From Saccharina japonica (Eukaryota; Sar; Phaeophyceae; Laminariales; Laminariaceae), in assembly GCA_008828725.1 (NCBI GenBank), contig MEHQ01003033.1, positions 1 through 64,000 on the forward strand: a DNA stretch of 64,000 nt, in the 5' to 3' direction. The notes under the pieces are model-generated. The model ran no database searches. It was not told the DNA's origin and saw only the letters and a program-made list of their open reading frames with translations. Position numbers and translations under genes: made by a program. How positions within the stretch are numbered: position 1 is the stretch's first letter; every line of letters starts with the position of its first letter. Below, in pieces: positions 47,001-57,800 of this stretch.

Positions 47001-48977
47001 ATATCTACTGTAGCTAAGCTCGGGAAAATGGCTTGGTACGATACGTGGGTGTACCGCTTTATGGCCAAAAATGTTTATAACTGACTACCTCGTATTACGG
47101 ACTATTCCTGACTACTGCTGACCACTTCAGACTATTACCGACTACTGCTGACCAAATAAATACTGAACAAAACTGACTATTGCTTACTACTACTGAACTG
47201 ACTACTACTGACTATGACTTACTATTACTGGCTCTCACTGACTATTACATACTATTACTGACTATTACTGGTTCTCACTGACTATTACTGACTATTACTG
47301 ACTATTACTGACTACTACTGACTATTACTGACTATTACTGACTATTACTGACTAATACTGACTATTAATAGTACACTCCTCAACTGAGGAACTTCCTAGA
47401 GTAAAATCCCTGCAATATAAGTTGTGTTTTGCTTTATGGTTCGATAGGTGTACCCTAGGCCATGGCATTTCCTTCATCGGGGCTGTATTTCCATTCTTCC
47501 CAAGGTCGTTTTTTTTGTGAGGAGGCGAAAAAGCTCCGCAAGTGAGGACCTGAAACCATAAATTTACATTCCCTACCGCCATGGCATGCGTCAAAACACA
47601 GAGGGAAACGTCCCGTATATATGCACGCCGCCTACTGAACAGCGTGGCGACTACAGTACATCATGCAGATGCTGGAAGGCACCCGATGCCTCCGGCGCCG
47701 TGAACGGGCGGGGGGTGCTCTGCTGCAAGTCTCACCTGTGCAGTACCGCGGCGGTTCGCCCACAGGACTCTCCGCGAAAATCTGTCCCCAGCAACGAAAC
47801 AAAAGGAGAGGTGATCAAGTAATGAATAATGCTTAACAGGTACCTGGTACTTAAGAGCACCGTGCGCATCTCCTCCGGAGACGTCAAGCGCCGTCAGAGT
47901 TGTACTGCTCTGGCGCTCGAGATCACGAAGATCAAACGGTGTTGTGAATAAAAAAGCAACGGTTATAATGTATAACAGGAAACGTTGCAACGCAGATGCT
48001 GAGGGTTGGACAGGATACTTGTATCCATATATAGCGATTTCATAATGTACCCTGTGAGTATAGTCTACACCGTGTACCTGTAGAAACCGAGCCTTACATA
48101 CATCATGTTTTTTATTTCTGCATACACGAGGTGTATAGTCTATACGCACATACACATAGAATATTAGAGTATTCACAAGTGTGTTTGGTAGAGTGTGTAC
48201 TTTGAGGTACCCGGGTAACCTACCAGGATACTGTTAATAACGTGATGAGCGGGCACGCAAATGACTGACCGATGACGGGGTCTTGAGAGGCTAACACGGA
48301 GTCGTCGTAGGACGAGCTGGCGGAGAAGCACTAATGATGATTCAGAAGATTGTGAATTACTTAAAATAGGCTCTCGTTGGTCCAACCAAAAAAATAAAAC
48401 AGGTACGTCGTATATTCTGCCTATTACCGCCCCACATAACCATACGTGGTCATCGTAGTATTGTACAAGTACGTCATATAATATGATACTTTGGACAATG
48501 TACTCGGGTAGTCGGGAGCGCCAAGTACATGTGATACTTTCCCCAGTTCTACCCGGATTTCCCGGTGAATCTACTCTTCATGTCGCATGTTATATAGAAT
48601 GGGGTAGAACTTATCAACAGTATACATTACCTACGTTGCAGCCCCCAAAGACCACAATATTATACCCGTCTCCCTATTACGACGTACGTTGTTGTAGTTT
48701 TTGGATACTACGGTATACACGGGTAGAACCAGCTGGGTGGCTTCAGTACTGACCCCTATGGAATACCCGCTAAACTACACATTAGTAGTAATAGTAGTTG
48801 TATTAAAATACTTATCATTGGACTATCTACTGTTCTGCCTGGTATACTGCCGTATCGCCTGAGCTTCAAAGGACGGTAATAATTCACGTCACGGCTCCTC
48901 ACCGCAGAAGAAGCCGACATCAAACAGGCCCAGGCCACAGCCCTGAGGACAATCGGTTGGGCGATGAGATGTTCCAT
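33408..48977 (-). CDS. Carbohydrate sulfotransferase paralog (gene B, 9 exons, 326 aa), convergent with gene A
   Basis: Exons in transcript order on the minus strand: 48977-48903, 47781-47736, 45706-45620, 45143-45050, 42856-42730, 41382-41229, 39799-39684, 35151-35112, 33649-33408. The total is 981 nt and the frame closes exactly. Exons 2, 3, 4, 6, 8 and 9 have the same length as in gene A. Exons 1 and 5 are one codon longer and exon 7 is 17 codons longer. Seen: signal-like N-terminus MEHLIAQPIVLRAVAWACLM; 5'-phosphosulfate loop NHFTKSGGSSLK; 3'-phosphate motif MLRDPIERLVSAFYN; YTAVGIFE and EWELSMRLFNVKV near the C-terminus. Role as for gene A: PAPS-dependent Golgi sulfotransferase, acceptor unknown. 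Exon 7 contains a tandem internal repeat (EGWLVHND / EGWWVHDK) absent from gene A. Differences between the paralogs lie mostly outside the cofactor motifs, which suggests both stayed under selection. Confidence 0.83.
34591..34880. repeat. About 290-bp dispersed repeat, copy 1 (intron 8, gene B)
   Basis: GTGTTATGGTACTGCTGG through GGTAGTACTTGGAAGGC to ACACACGTGAGTACCAACGA. Full copy at 63506-63795, partial at 4679-4812. No gene in it. Confidence 0.8.
35617..35656. repeat. (AT)n microsatellite
   Basis: AT alternation with two AA breaks, ahead of the MITE at 35690. Confidence 0.9.
35690..35979 (-). mobile_element. TGACGC-type MITE, complete (intron 7, gene B)
   Basis: TGACGCGTGCTACGATAGAG to GGCTACCGTAGCATGCGTC, 290 bp. 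Confidence 0.85.
36496..36530. repeat. (CTG)n microsatellite
   Basis: About 11 CTG units in intron 7 of gene B, with more CTG words at 36400-36480 and 36590-36605. Confidence 0.9.
38006..38045. repeat. (TGC)13 microsatellite
   Basis: Uninterrupted run of about 13 units in intron 7 of gene B. Confidence 0.95.
38165..38240. repeat. CTGTGAGATCGAGG dispersed repeat
   Basis: CAGCTGTGAGATCGAGGATT.. TCGTCGAAACTCGTATTTGC to CTTCGATCGCGCGTACT. Other copies: 11470-11555, 38328-38392, 49362-49460, and inverted at 63395-63450. Confidence 0.75.
39303..39465. repeat. Imperfect tandem duplication of about 85 bp
   Basis: GAGCTAAATCATAC.. TCTTCCTTGAAAGGTCTA.. GCTTACAGACCATG is followed by a degraded second copy ending CTTATAGATCATG. 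Intron 7 of gene B, no gene. Confidence 0.6.
39960..40247 (-). other. Coding-like segment inside intron 6 of gene B
   Basis: The minus strand stays open for about 95 codons with protein-like composition (SNARSEQPAPIKILADALY, GLGLGGVLARGSTLREEM, HSVALLVFSSSVELIALPF). Gene A shows no counterpart at this position and the gene B frame closes without it. It lies next to a telomere-like run (40239-40262) and a repeat also seen at 21308, 22330, 26143 and 41127 (GGTCTATGGTCATACGGCTA-like). It may be a captured exon, an alternative exon, or the remnant of a different gene. Confidence 0.35.
40236..40262. repeat. Interstitial telomere-like run in gene B intron 6
   Basis: CCCAACCCCCAACCC followed by two CTAACC repeats. 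Short and slightly degenerate; adjacent to the coding-like segment 39960-40247. Confidence 0.7.
40371..40682 (-). mobile_element. TGACGC-type MITE (intron 6, gene B)
   Basis: AGACGCGTGCTACCGCGAGA to CACCTCTATTGTAGCATGTG, with the internal AACTCGCCTCAAGTGAGG hairpin. Confidence 0.83.
41633..41986 (+). mobile_element. TGACGC-type MITE with nested TTAA mini-MITE (intron 5, gene B)
   Basis: TGACGCATGCTG to CCTCCATCGTAGAAAGCGTC; nested 41764-41846. Confidence 0.82.
41764..41846. mobile_element. 83-bp TTAA-flanked mini-MITE nested in a TGACGC MITE
   Basis: Ends CCCATTCAGAACTG and CCAGTTCTTGAGGGG, flanked by TTAA on both sides (41760-41763, 41847-41850). Related copies, all with the GGGACCAGTTCTTAAGGGG end: 13100-13175, 20818-20902, 21843-21929, 25656-25742, and inverted at 31913-32010. 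Confidence 0.85.
42170..42632. mobile_element. TTAA-flanked long-TIR MITE, complete (piggyBac-like)
   Basis: 463 bp with inverted arms of about 190 bp (GGGGTCCCTTCGGTCATGAT... and its inverse), flanked on both sides by TTAA (42166-42169, 42633-42636). TTAA is the piggyBac-type target. No ORF. It lies in intron 5 of gene B, 100 bp downstream of exon 5. Confidence 0.88.
43875..43985. repeat. GGGTGGCGCCTTA dispersed repeat
   Basis: GGGTGGCGGCTTACTTTCTG.. GAGCTC hairpin.. TTTGTTCGCGCAAGTCCCGA. Relatives at 45965-46075 and 63228-63350, and remnants at 18440-18560 and 23170-23290. Confidence 0.65.
43988..44212 (+). mobile_element. TGACGC-type MITE, right end decayed (intron 4, gene B)
   Basis: TGACGCATGCTATGATAGAG at the left; right part with GGAGCCCGATTGCTCAGAAA and CAGCCAAAACGTACTATGCG. 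Directly abuts the next copy. Confidence 0.75.
44214..44858 (+). mobile_element. TGACGC-type MITE split by a 345-bp foldback element (intron 4, gene B)
   Basis: TGCCGCGTGCTACGGGTATA at the left and ACATCTCTATCGTAGAACGC at the right. Interrupted by 44433-44777. Confidence 0.8.
44433..44777. mobile_element. 345-bp foldback element with CAGGGG ends (nested)
   Basis: Arms of roughly 150 bp are inverted copies (CCCGCAGAATTGTTTTTCGA and inverse), with central palindrome CCCCGAGGCCCCGCCCTCGG. Ends CAGGGGGGCCC and GGGCGCCCCTG look hAT-like, but I see no exact 8-bp duplication. Confidence 0.8.
46421..46690 (-). mobile_element. TGACGC-type MITE (intron 2, gene B)
   Basis: GGTGTGCTACAGTAGAGATA to GGCTACCGTAGCATGCG. 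A partial end of another copy follows (46738-46897). Confidence 0.8.
47095..47370. repeat. CTGACTATTA tandem tract (intron 2, gene B)
   Basis: Tandem ACTGACTATT units, most regular at 47275-47360. Read on the gene B sense strand it is the same AGTCAGTAATAGT motif as in intron 5 of gene A, but in a different intron. Confidence 0.9.
47365..47592 (-). mobile_element. TGACGC-type MITE, one end only
   Basis: Ends CCCTACCGCCATGGCATGCG; includes TAGGCCATGGCATTTCCTTC and GAAAAAGCTCCGCAAGTGAG. The far end is lost in the tandem tract. Confidence 0.6.
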
Positions 48978-51866
48978 CTCCTCCGCAGATGGACTACTGT
49001 GATGTCACTACGGGGTTGTCCCGCGCCTCTCCTCTCTTGATTGGGCAAGTACCTCACACTGGTGTGTGTACCTTATCTCTGCGAAGCATTTTGTCGAGGT
49101 GCACGCGAGAAACCGGTCAGTCGGCAGATTTGACAGAGGAGGTCATATTACAGTACAGGACATCGAATAAGAAACAGGAAAGCTGGCTCAGGTTTTGGAT
49201 TTCTTATATGAAAGAGGGTGATTTCTACACTATACTAATTTCAAGATATCGACTCTCGAATTTCTTGTTTTCCGCTAAACATCTGCATGGCTTTCTCGTT
49301 AGCTTGTTTTTTATTAGGTGTTCTGTACTGCTGTGTATGAAGAAAAAAAACACACATCAATTCAGCTGTGAGATCGAAGATTAAGATGCCGTCGAAACTC
49401 ATATTTGCAAGCTGTGTGTGATCAAGGTGTGATACATACTTCAACCGCGCGTACATATCATACTACGTACGGCGGGTGTTGGAGGCCATATTATATGTAT
49501 GTGCTGCCTCCATCATGGACACTTAGTATGGTTCGATTCAGACAGCGTTTATACATTAAAGTGTGCGTTACTCGTAAACGTATTATAACAGGTATTAAAT
49601 AGTATTATAATGTACATGAAATGATATACATACCCTCCGTAAAAAACCGGAGACTTGAGCAGCCCGCATCGACTAAAGTTTCGCTTGCTCAGCGCTACCA
49701 CCTGAAACCGTCATATACCATAGAACATAGAACATAGAACATGTGTGTGTGACGCAGCAGTATATACCTGGTGCTATGGCTTTGATTCGGATACCATGCT
49801 CCCTCTGCACTCTGCACCTTCGTTAGAGAAAGAGAATGGCGTTCCAAGCCAAATGAATGGTCTGACCATAATTACACCTAGAATATATTATAGTCAGAAC
49901 AGTCAGAAAAAAGTCGATGCTGCTGGAGGTGCAAGTGTGCACCTGGTATACCTGCTGTACCACTAACCGCTGTGTATAAAATTGGTGTATAGTCGTCTTT
50001 GCGCTGAGTGCCTGCGTTTGTTTACTGGTTGTTGGCTTCAGGGCGGTATCTGAGGTATGATGCCATTTATTCTTGCATTCGCCTTCCGACACCATATCAC
50101 TATATGGTTTGCTGAAGCGAAGCCACTGAGAACACGTGCCTGGAATCTATCACAGGGCAAGTATCGATCCCTCCTTGGCCACAGCAGGGAGGATAACTTT
50201 GTCCGTACCCTTTATTATACACTATCACCTGGTACACGGGGGTGATCGTGGTGTGGTACCATTAATAGTTAATAGTGCCAGGTATACGGTACGACGTGCA
50301 AACGGTAGTGGTCGCTGGGTTCTCTCTCGAGCAAAAGAAATCAAGGATTCGTCAACCCCCCGGAGAATGTTATCGGTGGGGGCGCGAATCGAGGCCAAAG
50401 GTATTGGTCCGTGGCGAGACAAGAGCGCCCCGGAGATCGATGCGAGCCTACGTTATTAGTGTACCGGTATATCGAACTCAAAAGTATATATTTCGTTGGG
50501 GCTACGTCCTGTGTACTGCTAATAATAGTATAGTCACGTGACTTACGTCGGCTACGTACTGTTTACAAGACACCTATTAATAACTGCTAAAAGTAAAGAA
50601 ATATGCTATTACTAAGAAATCCAGGTTGAGATTTACAGGAAAACAAGAAATTCGAGAGGAGTTACTTGAGTTATCTTGAAATTAATGCAGAAAGCACCCT
50701 CTCTCAAAAGAAATCCAACCTGGACCAGATTTTTCCTCAGGACCCATAGCAGAGGCACGAGTATTACAGCAGCAGTACATCAGGCAGGAGTATATATAGG
50801 TGCCCTATGATGTAGTGGGTGTGTACAGCAGACAGCAGGTTCGCACTAAAAACTGATCGTAAAACTGCTTCATTGTATGTATGCATACTGCTGCTGTAGT
50901 TCCGGGAAGAACACACACACGCACCCTGCTACGATCAGTAGGACGGCGAAGAAACTGATCAGAGAGCGAGTGGCCGTTCAACTTGATTGCTGAAAAGATT
51001 ATTATGCTGTTTGACGTTTTGTCTTGTCTTTGCGTTTTTACTCTGTGCCTGTTCCGCATAGAAGAACAGCGTGTGTTTGTAGCAATAATAATATGTGTAC
51101 GCGAGGGTAGGCACACAACACACAAGTAGTAAGTAGCATACCTGTGGTCCCACGGTTGGCCTGGAGTCGTCTCAAAAGTGATGTACAATCAGTGTACCTG
51201 GTACTGCTGCTGTGCTGTGCATCAGCGCGTTCTTTCTCGGTGCCTTTGCTCTCCTGCCTGGCACGGATGAATTTCATGATCTTCGTGCCTCTCTCTGATG
51301 ATGAATGGGTTCCACAAGAAAAGAGGTTCTATTCTGCCTTTTTTGGGGTAGATCTTACGTTTCAGCTGCTGGGTCTGCAATCCACGAAAAAACACAAAAA
51401 CACAAAAACAAAAACGTTTTGTAAAATCGTCCTGCTGGCCCTGATACATAACATCATAACCCAGGAGAGCGACACACCTACCGGTATAATATCCTTAGTG
51501 AGTTCATATACAAGCCGTGGCTCACGCTATGGGAGCACTGTATCACACATGGCACGCTTGCACCGCTGAGCTGAGCTCTCTGCTAGTTGTTTGCAACCTC
51601 TCCTCTCCAACTGTATTTCATATTCTTTGCGTAGCCTATTGGCTGAACCATTCGTTTCACTTTTTCGCAGTATTTCGGGGTTAATTTTGGCAAATCACAA
51701 CGCTGCATTAGTTCCGTTTGGATCATGTTGCATCCCTGCTCGTAACGTTTGCATAGATACATGGAAACCCACCTAAAACGCACCGCATCTCTTTTTGAGC
51801 GTGCAGCGTGAGGGCCTACTCCTGTGTACCCTTCTCGTCTCTGCCTTGGGGTTCACCTGCGACACA
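48978..51866. other. Space between gene B and the hypothetical gene; no convincing gene
   Basis: The starts of gene B (minus) and the 51867 gene (plus) diverge here. A repeat lies at 49362-49460. An open, fairly non-repetitive frame at 50278-50459 (ending ..APEIDASLRY) is noted but unsupported. Confidence 0.45.
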
Positions 51867-54800
51867 ATGGATGCGTCGGACGCCGATGCTCCTGTTGCCA
51901 CGCCTTATATCGGCTCCAAGATGGAATCTCCGGCGCCACCATCGCTGCAACGGCAACCTTCTCCTCCTCCGCCGCAAAGCTCTTTGAACTCACCGCCGGC
52001 TACCTCCTCCATCCCACCCGACAGCAGCAGTACTGCTGGTACAGACCCAACCAAGCTCTCCACGACGGAACGGATCAAGCTCTCCGTGTCCGCGCTCATA
52101 ACACGCCGCGACAGCTCCACCCCTGCCGCCGACCACTTCACCGTTCTCCCCGGCGATGCGCCTCATTCTCGTGCCGAGAGCTTCGCTGTTCAGCAAAACA
52201 ACCCCGACCAGCACAGCAAGCTCGACCAGCAGGGGCACGCTATCAGGCACGGTTTGTCGTCCGATTCGGAGAAGCAGTGGGGCATGGAAGGCCTGCTGCG
52301 CTCGAAGGCTGGGACCGCTGGCGGTGCTGCAGCCGATGCCAAGCGGAAGCTGAGCGCGCACTTGGGGTTGTCGGCGAAAAGAGGGGAAGAAGGGGGAGAA
52401 CAGCAGCAGCAGTCGTGCGAGTATGTCGCCATGAACACCCCGTGTGAGTCGCCTGTGGCATCAGGGGGCGCGGTGGACCAGGAGGTGAGTCCTCCAACTC
52501 TTGCTGCGGCATGCAAGCAGCCAAACTGCTCTGCAACATCCAACCGCTACTGGCTGGCGTGCACGAGGAGGGTGGTTTGGGTGTGTTTATCTTGCAACCT
52601 GGTGGTGTATAGCAGTACTCCTGCAGTAGCCGCAAGAACGAGGAATGCTGGCCCAGGTTGGAGTTCCTATTTGGGACAAGGTGTGTTCTACACTAAATTC
52701 ACTACACACGGCTCCCGCATTTCTTTTTTTCGTGCAAATTTAAAATTCAAATTTCAGCCTGACTTTCCGTACGACTCCTACGAAGAGGCGCCTTTACCAC
52801 TCTTGACCCACAAATCGTACCAGATAAAGTACCAAATATATTACGATTTGTTGGTGTTTTTACGTGTTTTTGGGTGTTTTTTTTAATCAAATCACGAGAA
52901 CCCGTCGACCCAACCCTGCCCTAATCCTAACCCTAACCCTAACCCTAACCCCAACCCTAGTCCAGGCTAAGGCTCGACCCGTGCGCGGCTTCGCCGCGCG
53001 TTTTGGACAATTTGAAAAAACAACGCGCGGACCACTAACAAAACCGTAATATATTTGGTACTTTATCTGGTACGATTTGTGGGTCAAGAGCTCTGGTAAA
53101 GGCTACTGCCTACGAAAGTGCTCGTTGTCCTGTTGTGTTCTGTTGCACCTGGTATGTACGAATCATACAGCAGTAGTAACGGTATGTACGTTTGCGTTCC
53201 AACTCGATAGGCGTACGAGTGCAGCAGTACTGCTTGCTGTATGTAGGGCTGACATCACCCCCGGGGTTTGATCGGCAAGGTTGGCATTGTTTTCTGAGCT
53301 GAGCTGTTGAGGGCAATGTACTGCTGCTGCAGATGCCCGCTTGAATACATAGCAAGCACGCCCTGTGCGATGTGCGAACCAGGAAGCCTGTGCTGCTTGT
53401 TTTGCACATTCCCTACGAACTTATATATTTTTGGTCATCCCTTCAATACGTATTTGCACTTTTGCTCGCCTCAACCGCACCTATGATACTGCTGCGGAAT
53501 TGTACTACGAGTACGTCGTATTGCCTACCTGGTACACAAGAAAAAGGACGTACAACGTACGAGTATATACTACGGAGTACCTGGTATTGTCTACACAGGA
53601 AAAGGAACGTTCTCGTACAGACGGCAATCGGATCGTACGTGTGCAGCGTTACGAGGCTGAGTTTACACCACGAACTATTGATACACACTTCTACAGTATT
53701 GCGTACAACAGCAGACGATATTAGTACCTGGCATACGTACATACTTCGTACGAGTATTAACCTACACAAATGACAGCCTACCCAACAGAGATATCGAGTA
53801 GAAAAACCACACTCTTACACTGCTGCAGAGACCCTTTGGTACTCTCCGCTTACAGACACTACAGTTGTACATGGTATGTTATATCTGGTACTTGAATGAG
53901 ACCTCTTGGGGACACTTGACGGGAAACGTGGCGACAAAAAAACGACGGTTACAGCAGCATCGGAAGCTGCTTGGCTGGCTGAGGACAAGTTAAGAAACCG
54001 AACTACTACTGCTGTACCGGTATGATGTAACAACGCAAGGAGCTCTACGAACGACGCGGGTACAGCATGGTACTACTTGCGCTTTCACGCGCTCACGCTC
54101 GCGCTCTCGCACTTTTTCGTAGGCGGTTTTAGATTGGAGCCCAGGTATAGCGAATTAAAACCAGGGCTGTTCGCGGGTCATGACCCGACCCGCGGGTCGG
54201 GTCAGGAGGTGTTCAGAATGTCACGGGTCGGGTCGGGTCGGGTCAGCAAGTACTCAAAATCTCACGGGTCGGGTCGGGTCGGGTCAAGAGGTTTGCAAAT
54301 CTCACGGGTCGGGTCGGGTCGGGTCAAGAAGTTTCCAAAATCTCGCGGGTCGGGTCGGGTCATGACCCGACATCTCAAAATTTTCGCGGGTCGGGTCGGG
54401 TCATGACCCGACATTTCAATTTTTCACGGGTCGGGTCGGGTCATGACCCGACATCTCAAAAATTTCGCGGGTCGGGTCGGGTCATGACCCGCGAGAAACG
54501 GGTCACTCGCGGGTCGGGCCAGAATGATCCGCGAGTTGTTTTCCGTTGACCCGCGGGTCGGACCCGTGGGTCGAACCCGCGGATCCGGTCCGCAGGACCG
54601 CATCTTTTCTATATTTCCGCTTCCTGCCCGAGGGCCACACTCTCGTCTCAGCGGGTCGGACCCGCGGGTCCTAAACCTTTAACCTTACCACTTCCTGCCC
54701 GTCGTGTCGATACCCCGAGTGCATATCATAGCGTGTAGAACGATCATATTGTATACCTTGTACAGTACTACATACCAGGCAAACGTTTGGCTAACTCCTG

Positions 54801-57800
54801 GTCGGATGCCACCACACAGCAGTATCTCATCATGCTCACACATCCTCCAAATCCACTACAGACAGGCCACAAATCAATGCAGGGTACAAGAAGATAAAAG
54901 ATGGCAGCAGCAGTAACAACAAGGCAAACCATGTCACAAACACATGGATAAATTAGTACGCTTGCCCTCGCCGGAGACGGCATAGTCTGCCCGCTTTCCG
55001 GGGCGGAAGCAGAAGCCATCTTGGGTCAGAGCTATCAGGTCGACCCGAGAAGAAGGCATGGTAGGCACGGCAATGTGCGGGATCTGGGTCTACCTCTCTC
55101 TCTATTCGCGAAGATCTTCGGGAGCACACATCACAAAGTATAAAACTGAAGCAAAAAAACACAAAAAAACACAAACAAGCACGACACTCTAGGAATATTA
55201 TGAGGGACCAAGGCCCAACCAACGGACAAACGAGCAACGACTACAGGTTTGGACCCGCGAGTTTTTATCTTTGACCCGCGAGAAATATCACGGGTCCAGT
55301 CAACCCGACCCGTATGAAACCCGTATCTCACGGGTCAATCGGTATCTGGCGGGTCGGGTCGGGTCGGGTCAGGAGGTGTTCAAAATCTCACGGGTCAGGT
55401 CGGGTCGGGTCAGGAGATTTGCAAATCTCACGGGTCGGGTCGGGTCGGGTCAAGAGGTTTCCAAAATCTCGCGGGTCGGGTCGGGTCATGACCCGACATC
55501 TCAAAATTTTCGCGGGTCGGGTCGGGTCATGACCCGCCATCTCAAATTTTCGCGGGTCGGGTCGGGTCATGACCCGATATCTCAAAATTCTCGCGGGTCG
55601 GGTCGGGTCAGCTGACCCGACCCGACCCGACCTGACCCGTGAGGTTTGACCTGACCCGCGAACAGCCCTGATTAAAACCCGACAAGTACGGCCTACTTGA
55701 GGTATTGGGACCAAGGTATAGCGACCGATAAAGCGACGAGTAAGTGCGGTCTACTTCGGGTATTGGGACTCAGGAATAGCCACCTATCAAGTCGACAAGG
55801 GGAAGAAAGTGCTGAAATATTCTCGCGATAACAAAGCAAGACACGTACCGTAGTGGGGAGGGAAGAGAAGAACCTACGTGGTGACCCCGTATCTGAGTTA
55901 CGACTAAAGAGGGAGAGAGAAGAGGAGGGCGAAGATAACGAATGGGGTGGAAGAAAAAAAAAAAAACGAAAAAAAGCGTCAAGTGTGATCTACTTCAGGT
56001 ATTGAGACCCAGGTATAGCGACCTGAAAGGCGAGGGATAAGGTCTTGTCACCGGCCTAGGACGAGTATGCAAGCAGCACAGGTGCCATCGTGCTGCGCGC
56101 GTGTCGTTTGGCTGGTCCCTTACGTTACAATTCGGACCCATCCCTTGCCCCCGCAGTCCAGGCTGCTGGGTGTGGACGATGCCGTAGTGGCCAGGGTTTT
56201 TTTTTCGCATGAATTCCTCCGAAGGGGTTAAGAGCAACAACAAGCGATTGTTTTGCGCACTATGATATCTCTGGGGGGCCCAAGGATTACCGGTAGTGGT
56301 CTCAATTTCCTCATACGAATTGTTTTATTTTGTAGATTGTCTAAACCTCCCATGTGCGAGTAGCAGTGCACTGCGACGGTACATACAGAAATGGATGTGG
56401 TGTTTTTCTGAACGCACGCGCCATGCCAGAACTCTCCGGGTATACAACAGATTAAGTGTTAAATACCCACGCCAGGTACATGGTACGGCGTATAGTACCT
56501 TACCAACCCTGCTATATATTAGTAGGATAGGTGTAACTCGCTTGCCAAATACCGGGTACTCGCGAGTACTACTCGATCCTGCCAAAACCCATCGCAGGTA
56601 CGGTAGCACTCCATGCCCCGGCTGGTTTCTGTTCGGTTTTGTGCTCCTACCTACTTGTGTGTGTATGTACCTGTAGACTCCTTGTTACGCATGTTGGTGA
56701 CCACAACCTATGATCGATTAATACGGTATGGCAACAACGAATGTGATATCAAAAACGACAACAGCACGAAATGTAGGACAAAATTTCCTTCGATAGTAAC
56801 GGCTCTAACTGCTAGTAAAAAACGTATGCCAGGGATGTAACCGACGCCCCTGTCGAGTGGCAGGCACCTCGTCAGCTATTTTTACGACAAAAAAAAACAC
56901 ACACACACACAACAACAACAACAACAACAACAACAACACCACACCACACCACACAATTCCCCTCCATGCCCGATTGAGTCATGCAGACCAGGTACACTCG
57001 TACGAGAGAACAAAAAACAAAAATAGCACAGTGTTCCCCTCCGTGTCCGAAAAAAAAAAACGTTCAGACCCAGGTACACTCTTATTATTTCTTGGAGCCA
57101 TGAAAAACCGACCATCTGATTTTGTGGCGCTGTATCGTTTCGTTTTTTTTGTATTTTCCCCCTGTAGGAGCAACAGTGGGGCGCGCGAGAAATGGACAGG
57201 CGAAGCTCAACATCAACGCACTCCTCTTCGTCCAGGACGGGGCTAGTTACCAGGCTTGGCTCGGCGTTACAGTCGTGGACCTCGGGCGGCGGCGGCGGCG
57301 GCGGCCCCAAGTCGTGGGGCAGCGGCGGCGGCGGCGGCGCAGCTTCTCCGCGCGAAGGGCGCCCTGGTCCGCTCGGCGCCAGGTATACGCAACAGGCACC
57401 CGAGAGTTACTCTCCCTTTGAGCCGTCCCCGCACCATCAGCTCCAAAAACGCCTCCCCGTAAAACCGGCGTTCACTGCTGCTGGCGCTGGTGCTGGTGCT
57501 GCCCGCCGAGGCGAAGAACCGGCTTCCAACGTGACCGCTGCAGCTGGACGAGGAGAGATTGGGGGAGAAACCCCGGAGGGAGAGACGGATGTCGCTGGGT
57601 CGGAGGATCGCCCGGCCGGAGGGGCGGCCGCCGAAAGTTCGCCGCCCGCGGGCAGCGATGGGCCAGAGTCGTTGGAAACCCAACAGGGCGCCCCACAAGA
57701 AGGAGCGGCAGAGGGGCGAAACGCGTCTTCGATAGATAGTAGCACCGAAAGAACGTCTAGCCCGCGCTTACGGCGGGGGTTCTCCAGCGATGCGAGAAGC

